DNA from: Blastobasis lacticolella
Taxonomy: Eukaryota; Arthropoda; Insecta; Lepidoptera; Blastobasidae
Assembly (NCBI GenBank): GCA_905147135.1
Contig: LR990053.1
Location: 15,884,501 to 15,948,500, forward strand
Length of the DNA stretch: 64,000 nucleotides
Reading direction: 5' to 3'
Positions 44,851 through 56,826 of the stretch are shown here, in pieces. The translations under genes and the position numbers were made by a program. Below the pieces are notes generated by a model. The model worked only from the letters and a program-made list of their open reading frames with translations. It searched no databases and had not been told where the DNA came from. Numbering within the stretch: the stretch's first letter is position 1; the number at the start of each line of letters is the position of its first letter.

Positions 44851-44882
44851 TGAACTTTCCTTTCTGTTTCAGGTAAATACAA
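44851..44882 (+). promoter_or_regulatory. candidate recursive splice site (ratchet point) 1 in mex-3 intron 1
   Basis: CTTTCCTTTCTGTTTCAG (44855-44872) is a strong polypyrimidine tract and acceptor. It is followed with no gap by GTAAATA, a usable donor. TTAATG upstream (44845) could serve as branch point. Acceptor and donor fused at one AG|GT is the recognised form of a zero-nucleotide exon for stepwise removal of long insect introns. The function is inferred; the motif is seen. Confidence 0.5.
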
Positions 44883-45639
44883 ATGATTCTACTCAAAATC
44901 TTTACATTCAAAGACGGTATGTACCTTCTTATAAAAAGCTTTGATAATAACCTTAATAATATTATTAAAATACATATTATTGCAATACCAAAACCAAAAA
45001 TTTACTTTTACAAAAGCTGGCCTACATTTGCTAAGTCAACTTGAGTAGGTTGTTCATTTACTCTTCTCCTCTGAAGCCCACGATTTCGTATATTAAGTTT
45101 CTTGGGAGATTACGCGTAAGCCATGACCCCTGCCTACTATAGTAAGCTTATAAATAAAGTCCGATTCGTCGCATTCTCTCTGCGTAGCACGCAATAACTA
45201 TATTTATTGTCGCCGGCTCGCCCTCAGTTGGCCTTCCTCGGTACATCTGCCTGCCGCCAGCCTTTTCATTAAAACGCACACAACACGCCGAGTATCATGT
45301 CCAACAATGTTCCCAATACGCATAATCGTTAAAGTGAATCGTTTTTATGTCGAATCAATATCGATTACCTGTGCTTACGCGTCGAATAAAATGTCAACGC
45401 GCGACCGAATTATAAAATTGACAAAAAATCGCTGAGGACGGTTTTTGTTGCGTTCTGTTGAGATTGATTCGGATTAAATTAGGCTTCTTTTAATAATAAT
45501 GTACTCCGAGACTGCGAGGGACACGAAAAAGTTGATTCGATATCATTTTAATGGCAAGTTTTGTGCGTTCACCGCGAATGCGTACTAGGAAATCATAGCC
45601 ACGGCTGTATTACAATAAACCTGTTCCGAGCATAGCACG

Positions 45640-45860
45640 ATTACGGCACGACTGCAGCGACCCGACAATAGTACAATGGTGCATCGCACTGACCTAGCCC
45701 AAGCGACGGCGGCTGCCCGCCACTTTCTTCTAAATTCAAAATGTAAACCGTACTATGGCGCTGAGCCGCGCGTCGTTTCGGGCGCCTGTGACGTCATCGC
45801 ACGCTGCCCCTACCAAGCAAGCTTGCTTGCACTGGTCCTTCGAGTTGGTCTATAAAATGG
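45640..45860 (+). promoter_or_regulatory. candidate internal promoter: CRE, 16-bp palindrome and TATA box
   Basis: Within 70 bases are TGACGTCA (45789-45796), the perfect palindrome CAAGCAAGCTTGCTTG (45814-45829) and TCTATAAAATGG with TATAAAA at 45851-45857. The spacing is reasonable for a core promoter reading to the right with a start near 45880. A shorter mex-3 transcript could start here. No coding first exon was identified after it. Confidence 0.3.
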
Positions 45861-45899
45861 GCTGACCTGATTTGGGATTTTTACCGTTTGGATTTTGAA

Positions 45900-48800
45900 C
45901 ATCCTTCTTGAGCTTGCGAAGCGTCTTATCGTAGTCCTAAAATAAAAATTGATGCTTATTGGGTGTGATTTTAATATTAGGTGATTGCTACCACTTTAGA
46001 ATAGTAAAAGTATAATATAATGCATTCTTGTTTAAAAAATTGAATTTTAAAATCGTAAGGCGATGCACTTAGGGGCCTAAGCGCGCCAGCGTGCGTGCGC
46101 CTCTAAATATATTCGGGCGGATGCAAAAATTACACGTATCGACCGAATGCCACTTATAATGCGAAACAAGAGCAAAATCACCGGTAATTTTTCACACGAT
46201 CCGAGTGCATAGTTGCCCTAAGCGAGCGCGCCGGGGTGAGCGAACTCGCAACCTGTAATTTCGGACCGCAAAAGGAGCAAAACGGATCGGGATCGGTGAT
46301 TAAAACCTTTGTCGGTTCTACTAATATTTATATTTTGCCGATGCGGCCGACATCTAATTGGCCGCCGCACATTTTGATGGAGGTTCCGCCGCGGCGCCGG
46401 CCGCCGTCGCTTCATTAGTTTTCTTGGTAGAATATCATAAAGTATAAACTACTCATCTTTTACGCCCAGTCGTATATGTCAAGACGTGACCCGCGACGCT
46501 CCGCCGCGCCGACAAAGACCATGGAAAAATCCATTTCCTGTATTCGTAATAATCCGAATCGCGCAGGACCGTACAATTCAAATAATTATGTGGTCGTTTC
46601 GCCCGTCAATAAGGCGATAAAAATAGTGTCTGAATTATAAGTTGAGCGCAGGTTGGTCGTGCGGAGTGGGTAACTAGTTCCGAGCGGCGCGCTCAAGGTC
46701 TGGGATATTGAACCTGCGCGCGCTCGGCGAAAGGGACGGATGCACTATCACTCATTGTTATGGGGGAAATGTCGCGGCCACACGCGCGCCGGCCGCGCAT
46801 TTTCCTCGCTCGCCGGGAACCTTTCGGAACCTAATCCGATCGGTATGCGATGCAAAGCAGCCCGGCCTAGCAGCTATCCTGCGAGTGCGGGCTACACTTC
46901 CTCAAACAATGCGTGGAGCGAGACGCGCCCGCCGAGGCGGCCCAGCCCCGAGAGCGAGCGGGACGGCCGTACGGCGACGAGCTCCTAGCAGACGCCAGCG
47001 GCCGAGTGCATTGCGCTGACGCATCACGATCGTCTGCACTTTCTTGTATTTTTTTGTAGACGCTACGTGCTTTCAGTTTCGTTGTGTTGAACATTTACGA
47101 GGACAGTTTCGACGAATGCGGCGGTACCTATAAATCGGCGGACATAATTAAATCTGCCGGTCGGACTGGTCGATTCGCTTGGCATTTATGTGTTCCCACG
47201 CGGTTGATGTCATTTTAATTATGTGTGGCCTTGGCGGAGGGATGCCGGGCGCGGGCCGGGTCCACTGACCCACTGCCTGGCCGGATCCCGCCGCTTTTCG
47301 CCTCGTCAGCGTCCGCTCCACCTGAATGGATATCACAAATAAACGCTCGCCGCGAGCAGGAAGCGCCCGCCGCAAGGAGCATGCAAATCGAAGGCGAACG
47401 TGTTGGCCGTTCATTGGCATTATTGAAAATAAAATAATATCCGTTTCGGAATGTTAGTCGGTCGGAGTCACCGCGCACCCCGCTGCGCTCGCGTGAACTC
47501 TTTATCTGGCCCTTGCTGCGAGGATCGGCTAGCCGCTAGTCGGGCGCGCGAAAGGATTCGGTCATCAGGGACCGTTTGCTGGCGATAAGCGTTGTTTTCG
47601 GTTGCGCAACGTGTCGACACCGGGCCCTGGCCGCGCACCGTTCTCACGACGCTCGGAACGCCGTGCTGCGGCGCGCTACGGGCTGCTTATTTATGCTCGG
47701 CAAACAAGATAAGCCGTGAACCGTGCGCCTGTGCTTCCCACATCTGTCGGCCTTGGTGCCTGCAGCCCGTTGCGTAACCCCCTTATCAGTCACACGTCCC
47801 CGGCACCGCCCCGCACCCCAGCCCGCTCACCGCCGAATCATAGGTAACTATAACTACCAACAATCTTTTCCGGTCACGATAACATCATATATCGGCCCGA
47901 TTAGAGCACGTGCGCCATTGAATCCCATAAAGCTAAGTCAAAAGTTACGATGTTATGAAGTATCTTTCACTATCGTTTATTTTACGATGAACCAATAAAC
48001 GGGCAGGCACGTGGTCCGGCCGGCGGCGGGCTCGTTAACATAATTAGGTACAAAGATTTCGGGCCGGACCGGTTTCGGCGCCGACTCCTTTGCGCCGAGC
48101 CCGCTCTAAATCAATGTTAGCGTGCGAAACCGAAAGTTGAGGCGGCTCTAGTGGTTCTGGAGCCGCGGAAACGTGTACTCTAGCTTTTGAGAGGGATCCG
48201 AGCTTAGCAGGAAATAAAGAGGGCGCGATAAACGATTTGTTGACACTCCATTTTATAAGTCTCGAGCGAGGAGTCGGTCGCGGGTCGCGGGCGGTCCTTC
48301 GGCCCTTTATTATTCCGGTTGTAAATGAAGGCCCGGTCGTTAATCGGCCCTGTAATCCGTCTGGGCGTTGACTCGCCTCCTGCAGCGCTGCAGCGCGTCA
48401 CCGCCAAGGAATGCCGCTGCATCCAGCGCTCACACCGTCCGATACCGACGTGAGATAATTCCGATAGAGATTTTTTTGGCCGTTATTGTTAACCTCCGAG
48501 TGATACACTGCCTGAATATTTAGCCATATCCGCTGACTTCACCGCTTATAAAAAATCTGCGAATAATTAGTCAATAAAAATTCCGCCGATTATATTCGCG
48601 GCTGTTACACGGGTGTTGCGTAATTGGAGTAAACGACCTAGGAGTTGGAGGCTCGGAGGCCTTGGAGCCCCACGTGGGGCCGGCATGGCTGTTTGGGCGC
48701 CGGCCCAGCGCCTTCGCTGTCTGTCTGTTGATCATCACATCACGCACGTACGATAGATAGATTGATGATATCCTGGATAGGTACTTACTCTATTTCATAT

Positions 48801-49170
48801 TCATTGTTGAGGTGACAGTATCGTGTTTATCGATAGTTTGTCATGCATTATCGACCTGTCCTTATTCCACTAGTATGGGGTCGGCACAATATGTCTCTTT
48901 CTTCCATTCAACACAATCGCTTGTCATATCGGTATTCCTTTCACCTGCATGTCGTCATTCACACAGTCCACCTTATTTCCTTAGGTCTTAGGTATACTAA
49001 AGTATTCGTCAACTTCATATTCACCACCTCCCCTTTCACTCCTGAGTGAAGAACAATATCACTCAGATTACCGTAAATCATATTAAATACCACATTGAAA
49101 TCAAGCGTTGCAAGACCACAATAATATCAACGGTCGTAAGTGTTGTGTACAGTCAACAGCACATCGACCT
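45900..49170. other. CpG-rich intron block, no gene supported
   Basis: GC-rich DNA, especially 46.6-48.7 kb, with overlapping frames on both strands (46708-47094, 47148-47478) that encode Arg/Ala/Pro-rich nonsense. A perfect palindrome GCCCCACGTGGGGC containing an E-box lies at 48667-48680. Candidate enhancer or CpG-island-like DNA. Confidence 0.35.
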
Positions 49171-49175
49171 ACACT

Positions 49176-49245
49176 AAACCAATATAACATGAGCTAGCAT
49201 TTCTATCGACACACATATCAATGTTAGCTCCTTTTATGCTGGTTT
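49176..49245. mobile_element. 70-bp mini-MITE, copy A
   Basis: The ends AAACCAATATAACATGAGCTAGC and, reverse-complemented, AAACCAGCATAAAAGGAGCTAAC are imperfect inverted repeats of 23 bases around a 24-base centre. A second full copy is at 61994-62063, and a half copy at about 781-803. Confidence 0.7.
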
Positions 49246-49560
49246 TATATAAGTCGCTATGCCGTCAACTGTACCAAAATATAGGGGATACGCATGATCG
49301 TCGAGCGTCTAGAAGTTAGATTGTGGTACCATTGTCGGAGTCGCGTTCCATTGCCGAGTTAGTAACCATTGTTGGCTGCGTAGAGTTCGAGTGGAGCGAT
49401 GGACGGTGCCCTTGACCGTGGTCGGCGTCTCGGCGCGGCGCGGCTCGGCGTAAACAAATTGAATGAATCGCGTACGCTCACGTATGCTCATGTACCATTC
49501 ATGTGTGCGCGCGCGCAGCCGACGTCGTTAGCGCACTGACACACGGCCTTTACGGAACAA

Positions 49561-49662
49561 CGACTTGGAACTGCGAAACAGACCAACACCGAGTTGGAAC
49601 AGCGAATTGGAAAAATCGCGGATTGGACCAATCGTGAATTGAAGCAATCGCGAATTGGACCT
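49561..49662 (+). repeat. degenerate 13-16-base tandem repeat
   Basis: Units CGACTTGGAACTG, CGAGTTGGAACAG, CGAATTGGAAAAAT, CGCGGATTGGACCAAT, CGTGAATTGAAGCAAT and CGCGAATTGGAC follow one another. The plus frame across it is open but starts without ATG. Confidence 0.7.
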
Positions 49663-50229
49663 CCTACGAAAAGCAAATTTTCAAAATCAACATATTTCAG
49701 CAGCCGTGTGGTGTGTAGTGCAAGTTAAAATTGGATTTCGGCGTCAAATGAGGGTTAAGTCCAATCCATCCACCCAACAATGGACTTGGACTGGAATTAG
49801 GCTATAATTTCAAGATTAGGTAGAACATTTTAGACGATGATTACGAATGATGTTCATTCACCTACACCCGCAAACAGGATACAACGGCTTTACAGCAAAC
49901 AGCAACGTTTCCCTGTTCAAATACCACAGTTTAGATGTCGCCAGAATTTGGGTCATGATCGTGAACATTCAGATTAGATAGACGGACCCCTTATCACCAC
50001 CACGTTGGTAAGAAAACATCAAAATATCCCAACTGTTGTGTACACTTGGCAGCACTGAGTCCCTTGCGAGCGGAAACGGCGGCGCGTCACGGCTCGCGAG
50101 GCGCCCTCGCAAGACACAAACACCGACACCGATCCTCCTAGCAAATACGGTTCCATCTCATTTCTCCCCATTTCCTGTCCGACACCCGAGCCTTAGACCC
50201 TGCGGTGTCATGTCAAAGAAGTAGGTAGT

Positions 50230-50470
50230 ACATGATGCAGCGATAAGGTCTCGCGGCGCAGTCTACGTGGCCCACGTAATTTGCGGAAGACAAACAGTGC
50301 AAGTGCATCGCACTGCGGCGGGCGGGCGCGCGGGGCGGGGTCGACGCTCGGCCGGCGACCGATCGCAGCCGAAGGTCAAGGCTGCCCGCCGAGCGTTCGC
50401 GATCCTACGCCGCCGCTCGCTAGCCGCCGCCCCCCGCGCCCCGCCACCGGAACGAAAGAAAAAGTGACAG
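50230..50470. other. CpG-rich patch, no gene supported
   Basis: Very GC-rich, with overlapping frames on both strands and no domains. It ends in an A-rich GAAAGAAAAAG. Possible regulatory island. Confidence 0.3.
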
Positions 50471-51181
50471 CCCAAACCTGAATAGAATGCGAGGACGTAT
50501 AAAAATGAAAGCACCAATGTTTATCTTCGGAGCCCGAAGGAATAGTGTGTTAGTGACCTACATCAACAAAAATTGACCCAAAAACGTAAAGGATAGACCT
50601 AGAGCTAGTATGTACCTATCTAGATTTCGTATTTAAATCGATCGATTAGTCAGAGTGACTCGCATTGGCGGTCGCGTGCGAAAAGATCTCGTTGAATGCT
50701 TTAGATTATCCTGGTAGTGGTTAGGTCACCGCCGCGGTCGTCGAACCCGACAATACTGGTACCGCGGCTGATTTGAGCGATAGCTAAATGTCCTATGTAG
50801 GTAGGTGTCTAACCTATTTTGTACTAGCAGACAGGTTGTACGAGAAATCGGTCACGAAGCCGCAATAACAATACCTACAAGAATGTTGAGCTAATTGTTT
50901 GACGCGACGAACTGTAAAGACAATGTCACATTTATGAATAATAAAAAAAAGTATTAATCACCATGCGGATTCTGGGAAGTTCAGTGGTGTGTGGCCTGTC
51001 TGCGGCCATGCGACGCACCCTAATTAAAATGTTAGCAATCGGATCTCGTCTGCTCGAATGTTTACGATCTGTATCATTTTTGTTTAATGGGTTATTTCGC
51101 ATGCGCCCGCGGCTGGCGATCGCTAATTATGCGAGGATGCAGCGAGCGCTCGCAGCCAGTCTGACCTGTCTGAATGTATAG

Positions 51182-51380
51182 CTAGTAACAGACTCAGTTG
51201 CAGTTGATACTAATCCTTACGCTGTATAAAATAAGTCGCTTTTGGGTGCTGGAGACGAGGTCGGACGTCCGACCAAGGTCGGCTCGCATGCGCATCCGAA
51301 TTAATCCAAAATCGACTTTATTTGTAGCACGCAAGGATTAGTATCGCCTGTAACGCTGGTTGGCTCCAACCAAATCGAAG
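51182..51380. mobile_element. ~200-bp foldback with central perfect palindrome
   Basis: The left arm (CAGTTGCAGTTGATACTAAT, CCTTACGC, AATAAGTCGCTTTTGG) pairs with the right arm read in reverse (GGCGATACTAATCCTTGCG, AATAAAGTCGATTTTGGATT). GGTCGGACGTCCGACC, a perfect 16-base palindrome, lies near the centre (51259-51274). Related half copy at 32341-32440. No coding capacity. Confidence 0.72.
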
Positions 51381-51384
51381 AATC

Positions 51385-54300
51385 TTTCACCCAGCAATGC
51401 TCTGCGTAGATGTGTCTACCGGCCTCTAAATTACCTAATCGTTGCCTAAAAACACCTCGTAAAATCGGAATCGTGCGTGTGTTGTTAGGTTGTTAATCGG
51501 ACGAATTTGTTCACAGTTTAATGTGATTTGTCTCGCGGCGAGGCTCCGGATCTTGGAGCGTCAAGAGCCAATGGAATGTTGACAACTCGTCCAATTGAAT
51601 TAAACATCCTGCGGTGACCATTCTAATTTGCTGTGCATTTACAGTATTGTACTGTTTATCGCATTCTAAGTTTGTTTGTAAGCGTTGGTCCGCATACGCA
51701 TTGTTTACCTTTTCTCTTTTTGGCGGTCCGATGTTTGCTCAAATGCTGAAACTCGGAGTAATCGCTTTGATTGTAGCGTAGTAAGCTAATTTCGTCATCA
51801 TCGACTCAGCTGAGTAGTAAATTTTTTCCCACACCTGCCCGCCCCCATAGACTCCCCACTCCTCAAGGTCGTCAACTCGTCAGTCATTGTTTACGCTCGC
51901 CCTACATCTGTACGTAACAAACGAATTATCAAAACAAATGATGTAACGCCCCAACAATGTGGCAGCACCTTTCCCATTACTATTCCTAGTTGCGTGCTCC
52001 GGCTGATGCACCGCCGGCCGCCTAAATGTCACTGCGTGCGCGCATTTAGGCGCTCAGAAATAGACCGCGTTCGTCAACCCCGCACATCCGTCATCCGCGC
52101 GAGACAACCACAGCTGGCCGGCTACATCGACGCCCCCGACAACATAACACACCTCACCCACCAAACTAAATTGGCAATGGACGACGACGCAAGCGAGAAC
52201 TCACCAAAGACGACAGTCTCATACGCGTTGTTTTTTTTAAACGCAGCATTCCGCTCCCAAACAATCACTTTAATACGTCTAATATAGAATTAAGTCCAAT
52301 CAAATCCGATTACGAATATGTAATTTGGCGCTGTCAATTCATATCTGAAATTAATTGAGTGTTCGTTTGAATCGAGAGCCGGCTGCAATTCCGATCCGTC
52401 ATTATGACTGTGCAGCAAAAAGTTTTGACACCTGCCCCGCAAAAAATCATTCGGTTTATTTAATCACAAAACCACTGTATTGTTGGTTGCTATACTTCGA
52501 GACGGTTACAAAATAAGAACCACTCCATAAATGTAGTTGTCCTGAAACTGCTTGAAAGAGTCATCGAAAATTGCGAAATTATAGAAATAACTAAGGAGGC
52601 TGTATAGGGTCCTCAATTTCAATCAGCCACTTATAATATTTTCATTTTAATTTAAAGCTCGACAGGAACATAGCTGATCTGTGTTTTATGTAGGTATGGT
52701 TTGGCGCAGTGTATGGTTAAGTTATGCAAACATCCAAGCTCGGGACTCGCAGCACAATAGGCCGAAAGGCAAAGGTCCCATTAGCGATGGACTCGCCGAA
52801 CTCCAGCCGAGTGTTTGTAAACAAAACTCGACGATTTACAAGTTTTCGACAACTCCCGAACAGCTGTTTACGCCAAAACTCCTTTTTTATGGCTGCCCGA
52901 TCTAGCGCTCCAAAGTTTTTATCTTCCCCTTTATTATTTCACTTTAGTTTTAGAAAGAATTACGTTTTATTTTTAGACACTAGTGCTGCATCCAATCCGA
53001 TTGCTGCGGTCTGTGGCTCATTTGACCTATTCAACGCCGCCACTTCCTCATGCTACTAGGCAAGCATGAATCCGAGGGGTCCGCGACCAAAACATCTTTT
53101 ACCAGCGGTTGTACTATCGCACCGACATTTGGTCGTCTGTTATTTCGAGCTGCGACTCACGCCGGGACGTAGCCACTCATCTGCATTCACGACCGTTATT
53201 TGCGGAGAGTTAATAACTTTTTCAGCCATTCAGCTCTATAGGGACGGGAGGGAGGGTGGCCAACTGACGAGATTACTAGGTACCGTCGCTTTGACATCGC
53301 ACACTTTGACTCGACGAGGATTTCGAATTAGTTCGTTATATTTCGCTTTGCGATGTGACACCAATTCGTTTCGCTAGAATTCGAACTCCAATTTGTTGTT
53401 AAAATAAGAAAACAAGTTTTTTTTTAAATTGGATGGAATTGGATGTAACTGGAATAACCAATTTTGTTGGTTGGTGTAGTACAGTGTATTTACATGGTAG
53501 GCAATTCCTCTTTAATTTACTGTACATTCCAGCCGGCTTGTCTGTTTCACCTAGAAAGATAAATTTAATGAACAAGAGGTGAGGATGACCTAAAAGAAGT
53601 TCATGCGGCAAGTGAGTGAGAAAGTGGGAGCCGTATCGTACCAGCAAAACAACCAAAGGCTGCAGCCGATAGAGAGATCTCTTAATATGTAATAATGATG
53701 ATGATAATGAAGTGCAACGTTTCACAACAAAGAACTATTTCACCATATACGCTTCGCCCCTGTCCTGCCACCGACAGCGAGAGCAAAGTGGCAGAAGAAT
53801 ATTTCATTGACACTTCTCGTGACCGATTTGTAAAACACTTTCGATTCCCAATGCGGATACTCCTCAGATCGCGATAATATTACTTTCTGGTCGATATGAC
53901 AGGTAGTTTGTTGGTTTTTGTTGTGTTCAGTGTAGTTTATTGCCGTGTGAAGCGAGACGTATGGCCGATGGTCGGATAATGAAGATCTCAAGCTCGTGTT
54001 ACAAGCTCGTCGTACGCGCAGCATGGGGCGACCGCCTGCACACCGCTTTAATCTTTCGCTAAAGTGTCTGCGTAAAATGAATCCTCTTCATTGAAAAATG
54101 TGTTCTCTAAATGGCTTTCATTTTCTTTGTCCAGTGTTTACTTCAAGGAGCGCTTTTTAAATTACGGATCCCCTTATCCGCGTAGTCTTATCTAGACATT
54201 TGAGATCGAAATCATTTATGCCTGTCGTCGTTTGGAATTAAGGCTTATCTACCTACATCAAGCCTCAAATCCCATCTTCAAGTTCCATTCAGATCATGTT

Positions 54301-56560
54301 TAACTTGCAAAAATATGCCGCAATGCTGTCTGCAATTTTAAATCTTGTCGCTTGTAAACAAAAGGTCTTCTTTAGTACGATGGTGGGTGAGATTAGTCAT
54401 TCTACCGAAGATCCATTGTCGGCACACGAGTCCTACACGAGACATGTTTGTATTCCGGAAAGTAAGGTTTTGGGTCAAAGCAGTATTTTTATTTCAATTT
54501 CATTTAGCATCTCGTTCGCGCCAGAGCTGCTGTGAAACTTATAATATATTGGCGTGACCTTTACCTTTATTCCTTTGTGTAGTGGAGTGTGCAAAAACAA
54601 CAAAGCTCCCAATTAAGTCGCTCGATATTCTTATTGTTAAATCAATCATTCTGTTATTGGATTGAGATGTTTTGGCGTGAGGTCGTGACTCTGGCGAGAC
54701 CTATTCATGTCTATTTATGATCGAGAATGGGGGAATTACGGTAATTAAAGTCAACAAGATTACTTAACTCGAATACGTTCACATTTTCGTTACCATTTAG
54801 GTCCCAGAAAGAAAACATACACAGCGAGCGAAACGAGAGACTGTTAAAATTTCAAAGCCGATGGGAGGTGTAACGGAATTAGGACCAGGATAACATAACT
54901 ATACGAGAACTTACATGTTTACGCATCGGCCGAGTGCTACACACGTGTGGACTTTGGGTGTGGCGAGCCACCATGGCTTTCTAGGGCGTCCCCCTCGGAG
55001 TCCCTTGTTGCATAGTCCGGAGGGGGGCAGGGTAGCCCAGGGTAGCCCAGTGTTGTTCGCCACAGTGCGTGTATGGCGTTTCTCTGCGGGGGCGAAGTGA
55101 GGCGCACCGTCTTTTGTTTCCTTTTAATAAATGCTCGCAAATTAGCCAAGCGGCCCCAAGCGGCTTGCCGTAATCTTTTAAGTGTTGTCCACATTGCGTT
55201 CGCGCATCTTTAGTTGGCCTCGCTTTTTTTAAAGTCCGTCTTTACGTAATAAATTGAATACAATGGTGTTTTTTATATTCATAACACATACTAAGCAAGT
55301 AGCGGACAACTCGCGTGTTGTCTCCTTTATTAAAACATTTTCATCTCTTTCCGAATAAGAATTTTGAATCCTGATTTTTTTTGTACATTATGTTCAACTC
55401 CATCGAATGCCCCATACAATGATTAAATAGAATCCCATAAGTCTTTACATCCAACCAGGTCATCCACATCAATTCAAACGAGTCCAACTCTAAATCCTGA
55501 CAGGAAGCATATAATTCCCGCCCTCGGCGACCCAAACGCGAAACCCTGTATCTTCTACAGTGAACAACACCTTACCTGAATACGTAATCCGTCCCGTTGT
55601 CTCACAAATAACGGGGGAGTGTCCCGGTGTTGCAACTTCTTTACCGCCAAATGTTTCGGAGCGTCACCCGCGGAACATCCGACCCCGTTCAATGTCTCGC
55701 TTATGGTTTCTCGGAATATGTATATAGCTAAGACGATTTGCTTGAGCGATGTTTGTGCCAAATTTTCTTTGTATTTCTTCTAGACAGATGGTCGATACTA
55801 GTTTTAAATCTGTACGTAGATCGAACAGGGGTTCTGTTGTCTATTTATTGATCACCGATGCGAAAAGAGGAATGTTATAGTTTTCTGTGTCGTACTTGTG
55901 ATATGCCTGTGTGCATTTCTTTCGCATCCGACATTTCAAGATCACTAGACATATACATAGTCAGTACTTTATAGACAGTACTTTATTCAGATCCTAATTA
56001 CATCTTAATATCATCATGATCAACAACAGTAGCCCTGTTCCTCTCCAACAGTACTGTTACTTGAACACCCTACACCATCATCTCACACCGCTCGAAGAGT
56101 AGGAAGTACCGCATCGTCGAATAACCAACCCATCATTACAAAATAGTTAGAGACCACGTTGCGAACCAAAACATTCGTACCCACAGCCGCCTCTACAACG
56201 TAAACACCGCAGTTCGTCGGTTACGATACCAGTTGCGCTAGCGCAGGGTCATTGTCGGCACCAAGGCCGGCTTAGATAGTATCGCTGAGCTATTCGCACG
56301 ATCCAGCTAGAACGATCTGCGAGCTAGACGGAGAGGTTGCTAGCCGGTTATGGGAGCCTGGTGCGGGCTAGCACCTTGCGAATTTCGGGGCTTACGTCAC
56401 GTAGTACCTACACACAGCACCTATCAAGTTACTTAATGCTATGCAGTTGAACGGTCTAATGTATGGTAATACCAGCCTTATGTACCAGACTTGGGCGTCG
56501 TGTTGTTGAAGATACGGAATATGTTTAATGTAGGGCTACCTATTACCCACTGCAGTATCA
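51385..56560. other. intron interior, no gene or clear repeat
   Basis: Frames such as 51994-52287, 52724-53059 and 53066-53377 carry no domain. A 10-base tandem GGTAGCCCAG occurs at about 55030-55050. Otherwise nothing stands out. Confidence 0.35.
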
Positions 56561-56570
56561 ACAGAGCCAC

Positions 56571-56826
56571 CTAAGCGAATATATTTGCTTTTTTGGGTAT
56601 AAGTAATCTGCTGTAGATGAGGAAAAACGTGGGCCCAAGTACACTGCCCTGAGACACTCCATAGATTACAGGGATTGTTGGTGGGCCTCCCTGTTCAACA
56701 ACTTTCTGATATAATTTGAATGAGATCGTTAGCTGTCTGACGTCGAAATAGGAGCTCAAAATAAATGAGCCGGTATTGATTGTCCGAACAAAAAAACGTC
56801 GGAAAATCCTCTCAAGTTCGTTGGCC
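56571..56826 (-). repeat. LINE reverse-transcriptase core remnant
   Basis: Minus-strand translation holds SSYFDVRQLTISFKLYQKVV, then PTIPVIYGVSQGSVLGPTFF and LIY. G[VI][SP]QGSVLGP..FL.Y is the conserved reverse-transcriptase motif of non-LTR elements, here without the downstream YADD. A short isolated pseudogene fragment. Confidence 0.8.

Noticed and set aside
56571..56826. Functional reverse transcriptase gene
   Set aside because: Only the QGSVLGP block is left; there is no start, no catalytic YADD part and no endonuclease.
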